A DNA stretch of 62,536 nt from Caldilineaceae bacterium (GCA_022827195.1 JAJDTL010000053.1:1-62536); one strand, 5' to 3'. Numbered from the stretch's first letter, positions 53,671 to 62,534 are shown. Program-made: numbers and translations. The notes: generated by a model from the letters alone, not told the origin.

Positions 53671-54003
53671 CCTTTGGGTCTCCTTTCTCGCCCAGTCCCC
53701 CAGCGGGCTGGATCCAACGCCGACATACTCGAGGGAGAAACACGGCGAAATCCCAGTACGCTGCTATTATACATCGAAATGCCAAATTTACACCTTTCAC
53801 TAATCTTCATCGCGCCCTGCAGGCGAACTGCAGTTCTCCACCCGGCCGGGCCGTTGGGACGGGCCGAAGAGCGACGCACTCGGATAGCGACGGTGCAGAA
53901 TGCGGCCTGAAAGGATCGCGCCGTTCCGCCCTTGACAGACGCGCGACGGCAATCCTATACTACCTTCTACTTTCTGAGTTAATCGAAACCATCATAACAT
54001 GCC
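53671..54003. other. Divergent promoter region between bactofilin and SCP2-like genes
   Basis: 333 bp. It contains the minus-strand TATAAT at 53766-53771 for the bactofilin and the plus-strand promoter at 53932-53961. No gene was seen. Confidence 0.5.
53932..53961 (+). promoter_or_regulatory. Sigma-A promoter for the SCP2-like gene
   Basis: A perfect TTGACA (53932-53937), 18 nt, TATACT (53956-53961). The start codon is at 54004, about 35 nt after the expected start point. Confidence 0.7.
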
Positions 54004-54438
54004 ATGGCCGTCTATTCCGATGCTTCTCAGCTATATGAAGCGTTACAGCGCGTGTTCGACAAAGTCCAGGAGCGCCCTGCCGCGATCGAGTCCTTCACCA
54101 GAAGCAATCTCGTCGTCCGTCTGCGGCTGACCGAGCCGGACGCGGAAGTGCTTCTGGATGGGCGCCAGCCGCCGTTGGAGGTCTTCTTTGGGCCGCGCCC
54201 CGGAAAGGCGGACGTGGAATTGATGATGGCAGCAGATACGCTGCATCTGGTCTGGAGCGGTCAGCGCAAGCTGAGGGACCTCTTTTTCGGGGGGCAGATT
54301 CAGACAAGCGGCAATCTCTTTCGCGCGATGGAGTTGACCGATCTGTTTCGCGAAGCCGAGCGGGTCTACACGGGCATGCAGCAAGGCGGCAGCGCAGGGC
54401 ACAACAGGCAGATTCAGGCAGAGGATACGCCGGACTGA
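54004..54438 (+). CDS. SCP2 sterol-binding-like domain protein
   Basis: A 144-residue protein resembling the SCP2 lipid-binding fold: VVRLRLTEPDAEVLLDG (strands), KADVELMMAADTLHLVWSGQ (about 70-89) and DLFFGGQIQTSGNLFRAMELTDLF (about 92-115). The last part matches the usual SCP2 ending, in which a G-x-hydrophobic-x-x-x-G-N/D strand precedes a helix. It probably binds a lipid or acyl chain in a hydrophobic pocket. A polar tail of ~25 residues follows. It has its own promoter, and its stop lies 33 nt before the dnaG promoter. Confidence 0.75.
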   Translation: MAVYSDASQLYEALQRVFDKVQERPAAIESFTRSNLVVRLRLTEPDAEVLLDGRQPPLEVFFGPRPGKADVELMMAADTLHLVWSGQRKLRDLFFGGQIQTSGNLFRAMELTDLFREAERVYTGMQQGGSAGHNRQIQAEDTPD

Positions 54439-54471
54439 GGCGCAAATGCTTAGGAGTTGGAACCGTTTCCT

Positions 54472-54500
54472 TTGACACCCGATGCGGGCAAAGATATAAT
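54472..54500 (+). promoter_or_regulatory. Perfect-consensus sigma-A promoter for dnaG-rpoD
   Basis: TTGACA (54472-54477), exactly 17 nt, TATAAT (54495-54500). Both hexamers and spacing match the consensus completely, which is rare for a natural promoter. The leader to dnaG ATG 54583 is about 75 nt and contains a terminator-like hairpin. Confidence 0.85.
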
Positions 54501-54519
54501 TGAGACCAGTTAGCAGTGA

Positions 54520-54554
54520 CCAGTGGCCTGACGTAACTACGGCCACTGGCTTTT
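54520..54554 (+). terminator. Terminator-like hairpin in the dnaG leader (possible attenuator)
   Basis: CCAGTGGCC (54520-54528), a 12-nt loop, GGCCACTGG (54541-54549), then CTTTT. The nine-base arms are exact complements. It lies between the promoter and the dnaG start, so it could attenuate the operon. The short T-run (four T) makes it a weak terminator; GACCAGT is also repeated at 54504 and 54518, which would permit an alternative fold. Confidence 0.5.
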
Positions 54555-54582
54555 GTATGGGAGTGCTGCCGCGGGGCCTAAA

Positions 54583-56667
54583 ATGAGCGTAACGGATGAG
54601 ATCAAAGCGCGCGTCGATGCCGTGGAGTTCATCTCCCGTTATGTGCCATTGCAACGCGCCGGCCGCTCCTACAAAGCCCGCTGCCCCTTCCACGAGGAAC
54701 GCACGCCCAGCTTCGTCGTTTTCCCCGAATCCGGCACATGGCGCTGTTTCGGCGCCTGCAGCACGGGCGGCGACCTATTCTCCTTCCTGATGCAAAAAGA
54801 GAATATGGATTTCCGCGAAGCCCTCCAGACCCTCGCGCGGGAGGCCGGCGTACAGTTGCCGGAACAGGACGACGCAGGCAAAGGCCAGGAGCGCGATCTT
54901 CTCTTCGAGTTGAACGCCAAGGCGGCGGACTTTTTCCACGACCAACTTCACCGCGCCCAGGAGGCGCAATCGGCGCGCGACTATCTGCAACAAAGGGGCA
55001 TCAATTCCCAGGTCGCGGCGCAGTTTCGGCTCGGCTTCGCGCCCGAAAGCTGGGAAGCGCTGCGCGACCATCTGCTGGAGGCGGGCTACTCGCACGACAC
55101 TCTGCACCGCGCAGACCTGGTCAAGCACAACGAAGCGCGCGACTCCTTCTACGACTCCTTCCGCAACCGGTTGATGATTCCGATCCACGATCGTCAGGGC
55201 CGGATCATCGGATTTGGCGGACGAGTTCTGGACGATTCGATTCCCAAATATCTCAATACGGCCGAGACTCCCCTCTTTCACAAATCCTATGTCGTCTACG
55301 GGCTGGACCGGGCCCACAAGGCGATTCGCGAGGCCGACCGCGTCGTGATCGTCGAAGGCTACATGGACGTGATCGCCGCCCACCAGTTTGGCTTCATGAA
55401 TGTCGTTGCCTGCTTGGGCACGGCCCTGACCACGGAACAGTTGAGCCAGCTCAACCGTTTCACCGATAACTTCATCCTGGCGTTGGACGCCGATGCGGCA
55501 GGTCAACAGGCAACGCTGCGAGGCCTCAACCAAGCGAGGCAAGCGCTGCGCAAAGACAAGTTTGTGTTGACACCCAGCAGCAGGGGCAATCATATAGGGC
55601 ACAGGCTAAACGCCAATTTGCGCATCATTGCGCTGCAGCAGGGCCTCGACCCGGACGAAATCATCCGTCGGAACCCGGATGGCTGGCAAAAGTTGGTTGA
55701 TAACGCAACGCCCCTCGTCGATCACCATATCAAGATTGTCACTGCCCAATACGATCTGGGCAGTGCCCAAGGCAAAGCCGAGGCTGTGGCGGAGCTGATA
55801 CCCCTGATCGCCGAGCTCAACGAAGAGACCGAGCGCTTGCACTACATAGAGGAGTTGAGCAAGCGCGCCGGATTTCCGCCCCTCGACCGGACAGTCGAGA
55901 GACTCGTGCAGGCCAGGTCTTACGCGCTGCGGCATCCATCTGAGGAGGGCCGCCATCGCCGGCGCTATACGCAGCCCCGGAATGAACCGCCCCCTGCCGA
56001 AGAGGGGGCACAAACACCGCCAAACCGCGGGCCTCTGGACGACGCCGGCCCGGCCGCACCTGACAACCAAGCCAACGGTATGCTTTGGTCATCGGCGTCT
56101 GATCTGGCCGCGTTTATACCGGAAACCAAACTGGAAGGTTTTCTGCTGTCCTTTTTGATCTATGATCCCGACCTGCTGATTTGGCAGAAGGGGATGACGG
56201 AGGAGCTCGAGGTCCTCCCCCTGAGCGGCAAAGACTTCCAGCAGATCGAATACCGGGAGATCTTCGTTGCTCTGCGCAGTTTCATCGCCAGCGATGAGTT
56301 GTGGGACATCAACGCCTTTCAGGACACGCTCAGCTCCACCTATCACCCGGTTCTATCTCAGCTGATGACACAGATCATGACGATGCCGGAGAGGGAACCG
56401 GCTGATGTTCAGAACGCGCTGATCAAACTTCTGATCAGGCTGCGGTGCTCGCGGCTGCGTGAAGATCTGTCGGCAATGCAGTTTTTGTTGCACGACGCGC
56501 AGGAAGGCGATGACCGTGAAGCGGTCATGGAGTATTCGTCCAGCATAAACGCCAATCGTCGCGACCGCCACCACCTGGAACGCGTATTGGTGCGCAGAAG
56601 TCAGGTTTCTTACGGCGCTGCCCGTACCGACCTGGGAATCGTAATTGTCCCCGAGAGTCCCCAATAG
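54583..56667 (+). CDS. dnaG: DNA primase
   Basis: Synthesises RNA primers at the replication fork; about 694 residues. The CHC2 zinc domain is CPFHEERTPSFVVFP followed by CFGACSTGGD (about 31-67). The catalytic core and TOPRIM domain follow, with VVIVEGYMDVIAAHQFG (near 258-274) and LALDADAAGQQAT (near 304-316). The C-terminal helicase-binding region is long and includes a Pro/Asn-rich linker (about 460-500). I chose ATG 54583 over 54553 because MSVTDEIKARVD is the usual beginning. It lies 11 nt upstream of rpoD, the classic macromolecular synthesis operon pair. Confidence 0.96.
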   Translation: MSVTDEIKARVDAVEFISRYVPLQRAGRSYKARCPFHEERTPSFVVFPESGTWRCFGACSTGGDLFSFLMQKENMDFREALQTLAREAGVQLPEQDDAGKGQERDLLFELNAKAADFFHDQLHRAQEAQSARDYLQQRGINSQVAAQFRLGFAPESWEALRDHLLEAGYSHDTLHRADLVKHNEARDSFYDSFRNRLMIPIHDRQGRIIGFGGRVLDDSIPKYLNTAETPLFHKSYVVYGLDRAHKAIREADRVVIVEGYMDVIAAHQFGFMNVVACLGTALTTEQLSQLNRFTDNFILALDADAAGQQATLRGLNQARQALRKDKFVLTPSSRGNHIGHRLNANLRIIALQQGLDPDEIIRRNPDGWQKLVDNATPLVDHHIKIVTAQYDLGSAQGKAEAVAELIPLIAELNEETERLHYIEELSKRAGFPPLDRTVERLVQARSYALRHPSEEGRHRRRYTQPRNEPPPAEEGAQTPPNRGPLDDAGPAAPDNQANGMLWSSASDLAAFIPETKLEGFLLSFLIYDPDLLIWQKGMTEELEVLPLSGKDFQQIEYREIFVALRSFIASDELWDINAFQDTLSSTYHPVLSQLMTQIMTMPEREPADVQNALIKLLIRLRCSRLREDLSAMQFLLHDAQEGDDREAVMEYSSSINANRRDRHHLERVLVRRSQVSYGAARTDLGIVIVPESPQ

Positions 56668-56678
56668 CAGGTAGGAAT

Positions 56679-57968
56679 ATGGCAAAAAAATTCAACGCGT
56701 CAAACAAGCCCGTCGACGTCCATGTCGACGCACCGGACGCCAAAGACGAGCTTGATGACTATATTCAGGATGGTGAATCCGAGGAGGGTTTTTCCCCGGA
56801 GATCTTCGAGGAGGAGGAGGAGGAGAACACGGCTCTGCCGAGAATCGAACGTGACCTTGAGCTGGAAGAAGAGATCGAAAAAGAAACACAGATCCCGGTG
56901 GAGAAGATTATCGAGGATGTGTCGGAGGTCGGCCAGATGCTGGACCCGATGCGTATGTACCTGCGCGAAATCGGGCGCCATGAACTGTTGACCGCCGAAC
57001 AGCAGACCGCGCTGGCCGAACGGATCCAGCGCGGCCTTCAGGCGGATGAACGCCTCCGGCAGGCGACCGCTGACGGCGAAGAGCCGGCTGACGGATCAAC
57101 CGTCAGCCTATCGCCGGATGAAATCGAGGAGTTGAAGGCATCAATCGCCGACGGCAAAGTTGCGCAGGACCATCTGGCAAATAGCAATCTGCGCCTTGTT
57201 GTCAGCGTGGCCAAACGCTACGTCGGGCGCGGCCTGAACTTCCCGGACCTGATCCAGGAAGGGAATGTCGGCCTGCTGCGCGCCGTGGAAAAGTTCGATC
57301 ACACGCTGGGATTCAAGTTCAGCACCTACGCCACCTGGTGGATTCGCCAGGCGATCAGCCGCGCGATCGCCTATCAGGCGCGCACGATTCGCATCCCGGT
57401 CCACATGGTGGAGACGATTAACCGGCAGATGCGCACAGAGAGGGAGTTGCAACAAGAGATGAAGGGCGAGGAGCCGTCGCTGGAAAAGATCGCGCTGGAG
57501 ATGGGCTACCTGGGAGAGGATGTGGCCGCGGATGTCCGGCAAGCCTTGGATGAGAAGCGGCCGCTCACAGGCGATTTGAAGAGCGTACTCGACCAGGCTG
57601 TGGCCAAAGTACAGCGCATCCAGCGTCTCAGCCGCGAACCGATCAGCCTCGACATGCCGGTCGGCGCGGAGGAGAACAGCTATCTGGGTGATTTCATCGA
57701 GGACGAGAGCATTCCCGCACCGGTGGATACTGCCAGCAGGCGGCTGCTGCGAGAGCAGATGAGCGAGATTCTGAGCGGGCTTCCCGAACGGGAGCACAAA
57801 GTTCTGAGCATGCGCTTCGGGCTGGAGGACGGCATGAGCCATACGCTGGAGGATGTGGGCAAAGAGTTCAACATCACGCGCGAGCGCGTGCGCCAAATCG
57901 AGGCCAGGGCGTTGCGCAAGTTGCGTCATCCCCAGCAAAGCCGCAAACTGCGCGACTACCTAGGCTGA
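56679..57968 (+). CDS. rpoD: RNA polymerase primary sigma factor
   Basis: Housekeeping sigma factor, 429 residues. After an acidic N-terminus (about 20-75, rich in Glu and Asp, in place of region 1.1) come region 1.2 (DPMRMYLREIGRHELLTAEQ, about 88-107), region 2 with FPDLIQEGNVGLLRAVEKFD and FSTYATWWIRQAISRAI, region 3, and region 4.2 (HTLEDVGKEFNITRERVRQIEARAL, near 390-414). ATG 56679 follows AGGTAGGAAT. It is co-transcribed with dnaG (11-nt gap). The matching TTGACA/TATAAT promoters in this window fit this sigma. Confidence 0.97.
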   Translation: MAKKFNASNKPVDVHVDAPDAKDELDDYIQDGESEEGFSPEIFEEEEEENTALPRIERDLELEEEIEKETQIPVEKIIEDVSEVGQMLDPMRMYLREIGRHELLTAEQQTALAERIQRGLQADERLRQATADGEEPADGSTVSLSPDEIEELKASIADGKVAQDHLANSNLRLVVSVAKRYVGRGLNFPDLIQEGNVGLLRAVEKFDHTLGFKFSTYATWWIRQAISRAIAYQARTIRIPVHMVETINRQMRTERELQQEMKGEEPSLEKIALEMGYLGEDVAADVRQALDEKRPLTGDLKSVLDQAVAKVQRIQRLSREPISLDMPVGAEENSYLGDFIEDESIPAPVDTASRRLLREQMSEILSGLPEREHKVLSMRFGLEDGMSHTLEDVGKEFNITRERVRQIEARALRKLRHPQQSRKLRDYLG

Positions 57969-58038
57969 CCGTTCCGCGCTCGGGGCCTGGTTCGGTTGAG
58001 GCCTCCGCAATCGTAAATGCATTTACGTTAGCGGAATT

Positions 58039-58067
58039 TTGACTGGCACCCCAACAGTTCGTATAAT
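58039..58067 (+). promoter_or_regulatory. Promoter for tRNA-Asn
   Basis: TTGACT (58039-58044), exactly 17 nt, and a perfect TATAAT (58062-58067). The mature tRNA starts at 58139, leaving a leader of about 65 nt to be removed by RNase P. Confidence 0.7.
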
Positions 58068-58138
58068 GATCCACTGTTGTCTCGACCGTCGCCGACCCCG
58101 TCTTCCAGGCGGATTGCGGCGATTCGAGACCGAAGTTT

Positions 58139-58214
<76 letters not shown>

Positions 58215-58256
58215 TTCTTCGAGCGCGAACTACAGTGCCGCGACGGTTAACGCCAG

Positions 58257-58288
58257 GCCCCGGAGGGCGATCCCTTCGGGGCTTTGTT
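58257..58288 (+). terminator. Rho-independent terminator of tRNA-Asn
   Basis: GCCCCGGAGGG, a 4-nt loop CGAT, and CCCTTCGGGGC pair over 11 positions (one G-T), followed by TTTGTTT. Confidence 0.85.
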
Positions 58289-58393
58289 TATCTCACGCCT
58301 CTATAAGGGCTTCCGCGTTTCGACATTGCCTGACCGGCGCCGGTCGAAAGACCCAGTCGTTTCCACACCACGGGGAACGTTGGAGCAGGCAAG

Positions 58394-58900
58394 TCAGCGC
58401 CCTTTCAGAATGTTGCGGATTCTTGCCTGAACCGATGCAGATTCCGATTCGATGGCCCGGGCAAGCAGTCCGTCCACCTTTTCCCGGTATCGTGGGAAGC
58501 GAAGCGAAAGTTCGTTGAATCCGTTATAGGCCCACGCCCTGACAAACTTGCTATCGCTCTCGAGGCAGGCATCCAGGAACTTCCCAAGACCGACGCTGTC
58601 GTCCTCGGGAATGTCAAGATAGGGGAGGCACTGAAGGATGTGCAGTTTGCTTTCCCAATGCTCCTGAACGGAAAGGCTGTCGAAAACCGCACGACAACCG
58701 GCAGCGGATAGAGAATTTCCCACCTCAAGATGTTTCTTCAGAAGCCAGGTTGCCGCCCGTTGCAGTTCGACATCTGCAATATGCGCCAGGATCGTCGCAA
58801 CGAAACTCTCTTCAGCGCTATGGCGTTCGTAGGTTGACTGCAACGCGGCGGCCGACTTGCCGTCCCAGGTGGCAATCTCTTCCGATAGCGTCTTGGTCAC
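58394..58900 (-). CDS. HEAT-like repeat protein
   Basis: A 168-residue all-helical protein. Repeating helix pairs are visible (FVATILAHIADVELQRAATWLLKKHL, LHILQCLPYLDIPEDD, GKFLDACLESDSKFVRAWAYNGF), with the last typical of HEAT/armadillo-like repeats (KFVRAWAYNGFNEL). No catalytic motif or membrane segment. GTG 58900 has AGGAG seven bases upstream. Such proteins are usually binding platforms; the partner is unknown. It is convergent with the tRNA-Asn unit. Confidence 0.7.
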   Translation of the reverse strand: MTKTLSEEIATWDGKSAAALQSTYERHSAEESFVATILAHIADVELQRAATWLLKKHLEVGNSLSAAGCRAVFDSLSVQEHWESKLHILQCLPYLDIPEDDSVGLGKFLDACLESDSKFVRAWAYNGFNELSLRFPRYREKVDGLLARAIESESASVQARIRNILKGR

Positions 58901-59446
58901 ATGCGACTCCTGCGATGTCAGGCGGAGGCATTGCAGCCTAGCGAGATCTTTCCCGCCTGCTATTCCTGTTTGGGACGCTACAGAACGACAGCGCTTTCAA
59001 AGGCACTGCAGTATCCTGTCATGGGGAGGTATTCCTCACCGTGACAGGCAGAAGTCGAGCCCCTGGGCCGCATTCGCGGCAACGGGGTCGATTCTTGGTT
59101 CTCCGGTACCCGTGGTTTAGCAGCCCGTTTCGCCAAGGGCCGCCTTGACGAGACGGCCAGGGGTCTGGTCAACGGCCCCGCAAACTGCGAAATCCATGAA
59201 TCCCTTGGGCGCATACACCAACTCTCCACTGTCGGGCTCAGCCACCTCTTCATGATCATGTCGTCCAAACCGGTCAATGGCTTTCACCCTCTGATACAGT
59301 CCTCTTTTGACCGGCTGCCTACAATCTATTATGTTTGGTATGTTCTGCCAATCCTTCGTCATTTGCTTTACAGCAGTTGCAGAATCCTGTCGCGTTGCCA
59401 AGACATAACTGCAAGCGAGCAATCGACCCAAAAAGGAGATATAGAA
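58901..59446. other. Intergenic region, possibly a decayed gene
   Basis: 546 bp without a supported gene. On the minus strand, 59117-59290 encodes a plausible protein-like fragment (FGRHDHEEVAEPDSGELVYA onward) ending with a stop at 59117, but no start, binding site or recognisable family was found. It may be a gene remnant. The ribosome binding site of the VOC gene lies at the right end. Confidence 0.35.
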
Positions 59447-59842
59447 ATGAGTTCGCCCAAGCTGTACGAAGCGGCCTTTCCCTACGCAGACGACATCTTG
59501 GCACTGCCCGTGGTAGACATCGAGCGCGCTGCGGCCTGGTACTGCGACATGTTCGGGATGAGTGAGGTCGAACGGCGGGATGGTCCGACGCCTTCAGTGG
59601 TGCTGGAGCGCGACGGCGTTCAGATCGGGTTCGCGGTCAATGGCGGCGACCCCGGCAATGAGGGCGCGGCCATTCGCGTACGCGATATCCACCGCGCCAA
59701 GCAGGAGCTGGAGGCCAAAGGGATCAAAACCGGCAACTGGCGCGTGGACGAGCAGGACGGCCAGAAACTGCAGGTCTTCTTTGTAATCGCCCCGGACGGC
59801 CTCTGCTACTACTTCCACCAACCGCTCGACGAGGTGACGTAG
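59447..59842 (+). CDS. VOC (glyoxalase/bleomycin-resistance) superfamily protein
   Basis: A 131-residue vicinal-oxygen-chelate protein. ALPVVDIERAAAWYCDMFGMSEV (about 18-40) is the usual first bab unit and matches glyoxalase-like domains, and VFFVIAPDGLCYYFHQ (near 110-125) the end. It has one full domain, so it probably works as a dimer. The metal ligands are incomplete (no early His; last Glu replaced), so a binding or resistance role is as likely as an enzyme. ATG 59447 has AAAGGAGATATAGAA before it; the frame opens at 59252. Confidence 0.85.
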   Translation: MSSPKLYEAAFPYADDILALPVVDIERAAAWYCDMFGMSEVERRDGPTPSVVLERDGVQIGFAVNGGDPGNEGAAIRVRDIHRAKQELEAKGIKTGNWRVDEQDGQKLQVFFVIAPDGLCYYFHQPLDEVT

Positions 59843-59894
59843 AGGCCGGTCCGCAGGGCACGCTGAAATCCTGCATAACATACGGAAAGAGCGT

Positions 59895-60782
59895 ATGAAG
59901 GTGGTCATCCTGGGCGGAAGCGGGGAGCCGGGGACCATTCTGTCGCGCGTGTTTCATCGTACGGGGTAGGAAGTCGTCGCGATCAGCCGCGGCGCGGTGC
60001 AGACGCCCTGGAAGTCCCTCCAGCAGGATGCAGCCACGCACGGCGCCTGGTGCGCAGAGCTTGATGGCGCGGATGCGGTCATCAAGCTTGCCGGGCGCAG
60101 CGTCAACTGCAGATACAACCCCGGCAATCGTCGGCAGATCATGCAGTCCTGCGTCGTGACCTCCCGTCTCGTCGGTGAAGCTGTGGCCGCGGCCAGGCGC
60201 CCACCGCGCGTCTGGCCGCAGGCGAGCACCGCTACCATTTACGCGCACCGCTTCGACGAAGCCGGCGGCATCATCGGCGGCGGCGAAGCGGACCTCCCCG
60301 ACAGTTGGCGCTTCAGCTTGGACGTTGCCCAGGCGTGGGAGCGGGAACTGGACAATGCCTCGGTTGCTGGCACGCCCAAGGTCAAAGTGCGCTCCGCGAT
60401 GGTAATGAGTCTTCAACGCGGCGGTGTTTTCGACGCCTTGCTCTCCCTGGTACGCGTCGGCCTGGGCGGAAAGGCGGGCGACGGGCGCCAGTACATCTCC
60501 TGGATTCACTCCACTGATTTCGTGCAGGCCGTCTGCTGGCTCATCGACCAAGACAAGATCGACGATGTCATCAACATCGCTTCCCCCAATCCGTTGCCGA
60601 ACGCCGAATTCATACGCCATCAGCGCGCGGCCTGGGGCATTCCCTTCGGGCTGCCCGCGACAGGGTGGATGCTCGAAGTAGGTGCGTTTGTCATGCGCAG
60701 CGAGACGGAGCTGATCCTGAAGAGCCGGCGCGTGGTGCACGGTATCCTTGCGGAACGCGGATTCCGGTTTCAGTTCCCCTAA
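59895..60782 (+). pseudogene. TIGR01777-type NAD-dependent epimerase, interrupted by one in-frame TAG
   Basis: An ~295-residue epimerase-like protein (TIGR01777/YfcH type). The start MKVVILGGSGEPGT has the Rossmann glycines. TAG at 59967-59969 interrupts the frame between FHRTG and EVVAISR, exactly where the family continues without a break. Downstream the frame is intact: VIKLAGRSVNCRYNP (near 55-69), a YISWIHSTDF block, and the DUF1731-like C-terminus ending RGFRFQFP. One base change, sequencing error, or readthrough would explain it. It ends in a 4-nt overlap with the Fic-like remnant on the other strand. Confidence 0.85.
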
Positions 60783-61678
60783 TGGCCCGTGGCGGCCAGG
60801 TCTCCTGGCTTCGGGCTGGCGAAATGTATTCTTTGCCTATGCTGGCCTATTGCTTCTCCAACATAGTTCTGGGAACTCCTATAATCGAACTCCCGGAAAT
60901 GATGATCGACAATTTCATTCTGAAGTTCGATCAGCTTCCGCTTATTGAGGAACTCTTCTTGTCCCACCTGTTCGAGGACAGACACGAAGCGTTCAGAGCG
61001 GGCAGCTGAAGGGTTGATCCGTTCTATGGCAAACGACGATCTGGCCTCTTTGGTATACAGGAATCTGACTGCACGCTCAACGAATGCAGGTACATACTCG
61101 GAAATGACCTGCCTGCACCGTGAAGGCAAGTCGGACGAATCGACTTCTTCAAGAAATGGTGTGCGCCGGACCGTAGGACAAAAGCGGCTATCCCCCAGGA
61201 GATTGTCGTAGACGCGCTGACGGCGAATACGACGGGAAGGGCTAACCGTATAGTACTTGTCAGATTCGAGCAGTTCGACATAATCTCCTTGCGCCAGGTC
61301 ATCCAGAGGAAGCAGTTTTCCGGTCAGGAATTCGTAGAAAAACCACAACCGTCTGGCATATTTGCCGGTCGGCCTCGCGTGAATGTATTCAAGCAGCTCC
61401 TCCTCCACGGATTCCTGGAACAAGCGGGCGAGGACCGCGAGGTTCGTTCCGTCATATTTAAGCGCGAATTCAAGTTGATCGCCCAGACGGTCCCCGGGCC
61501 AGTAGTGGGGCGGATACACCTCCTTAGTGGCACCTGCCAGCGAGTCGATCCGGTGAGCCCCCCTGGTCGTAACAACCGAGGTATGCCAATTGGTGATTGC
61601 TTCGAGATTGTACCGCTCGATCAGAGCCGCCTACCCGGCCGGCCTGAATATCGGCTTATCCTGGTCGGTTTCAATCAT
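60779..61678 (-). pseudogene. Fic-family-like protein, truncated and interrupted by one in-frame TAG
   Basis: The frame begins at ATG 61678 (MIETDQDKPIFRPAG), meets TAG at 61631-61633 at codon 16, then reads on as AALIERYNLEAITNWHTS for about 280 residues. The rest resembles the N-terminal part of large Fic proteins: VYPPHYWPGDRL, EFALKYDGTNLAVLARL, TGKYARRLWFFYEFLTGK, and SSFAIERINPS, close to the inhibitory-helix motif. It stops at DLAATGH, before the Fic catalytic HPFxxGNGR motif, at the point where the epimerase gene ends on the other strand. Its catalytic half is missing, so it should be inactive. Confidence 0.75.
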
Positions 61679-62133
61679 GGGCTTTGTCCAGGGGGAAAAA
61701 GCTGTTGGGGCGTCGTTCTCCGATGCAACAAGGGTTTTGTTAAGCAAAACGGTTACAGAGAAAGCAAAATGATTAAATATCGCCAGTTGGCCAGCAAAAC
61801 GATTATTGTGCTATTTGAATGCTTATTCTGTGTCAAGTGATGAGTAAGACAGTTACATTTCGCTGATTGAAGGACGAAAGAGTTACAAGACCTATGTTTC
61901 CAGCCCGCGACAGAGGCGACGTCCATCCTATTGGTAGGCCCGGCCGCGGATGCGCGTGCATTTAGAATGCGCGGCGAGCAGCGGCGTCCGCGCAGAGTCA
62001 ACGATATCGGGTCTTGTCTATTGGGAGATGAATCGGACGGCGCAACCATACGCAGGGGAGCGAGATTGCGCCGTCCTGGTGGATGGCGGAGAATCGGTTC
62101 TTCCGGCTGCGTCTCGTAGCCGCTTTGCCGGCG
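61679..62133. other. AT-richer intergenic region
   Basis: 455 bp. The part at 61720-61890 is clearly more AT-rich than its surroundings and contains short repeats (GCAAAACGGTTA and GCAAAACGATTA; three GTTACA copies). This could be the end of a lost mobile element. No supported gene. Confidence 0.4.
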
Positions 62134-62298
62134 TCAACCGCCGACAGGTGCAAGCGTGCCGGCCATCACCATGAATCCAAGCACGGCCAGTACGGTCATC
62201 ATGACGATGATCATGTTACCCCGTCGCGCCGCCGCGCGCTCGGCAACCAGTTCCGATTCCAACTCGACGCGGCTCATCTGTTTGATGTCCCTGGCCAT
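62134..62298 (-). CDS. Small single-span membrane protein (54 residues)
   Basis: A short gene reading MARDIKQMSRVELESELVAE and so on. A basic/acidic N-terminal helix (about 1-26, possible coiled coil) is followed by one transmembrane segment (about 29-50, MIIVMMTVLAVLGFMVMAGT) and a PVGG end. ATG 62298 has CAGGAGAAGATAAC before it, and a near-consensus promoter lies 55 nt further upstream, so it is very likely expressed. No family recognised; the N-terminal tail would be cytosolic. Confidence 0.75.
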   Translation of the reverse strand: MARDIKQMSRVELESELVAERAAARRGNMIIVMMTVLAVLGFMVMAGTLAPVGG

Positions 62299-62352
62299 GT
62301 TATCTTCTCCTGGATCCCCTGCCCGTCTACCTCAACTTCACTACAGGATCCA

Positions 62353-62381
62353 AAGATAGCACACTTGTTCTGATTTGTCAA
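62353..62381 (-). promoter_or_regulatory. Sigma-A promoter for the 54-residue membrane protein
   Basis: On the minus strand, TTGACA (62381-62376), 17 nt, TATCTT (62358-62353). The start codon is at 62298. Confidence 0.65.
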
Positions 62382-62417
62382 GACCCAGTTCGTTACGGGT
62401 GCATCCCGAATTATTGT

Positions 62418-62534
62418 CTAAGGCGACAAGCCAAGAAGCTGAAGTGAATGTATCGGGTGAGGGCTGAGCAAGGTGGAACGCAAAGCGAGCATGGCTTGTG
62501 CGCCGTTACGCGACCAACGCATGCCAGATTGTTT
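62418..62534 (-). CDS. C-terminal end of a transposase (ISKra4-like), cut by the window edge
   Basis: Thirty-eight codons ending in TAG at 62418-62420. KQSGMRWSRNGAQAMLALRS matches the conserved C-terminal stretch of ISKra4-type transposases as I recall it (GMRWxxxGAQAxLALR). The rest lies beyond the right edge. It could be complete or a remnant. Confidence 0.55.
   Translation of the reverse strand, partial: KQSGMRWSRNGAQAMLALRSTLLSPHPIHSLQLLGLSP

Noticed and set aside
59895..61678. Genetic recoding of TAG as an amino acid in this organism
   Set aside because: Several intact genes here (for example the biotin carrier, hflX and rlmN-region genes) end naturally at TAG or other stops at the expected lengths, and no suppressor tRNA is seen. 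Decay or sequencing error is simpler.
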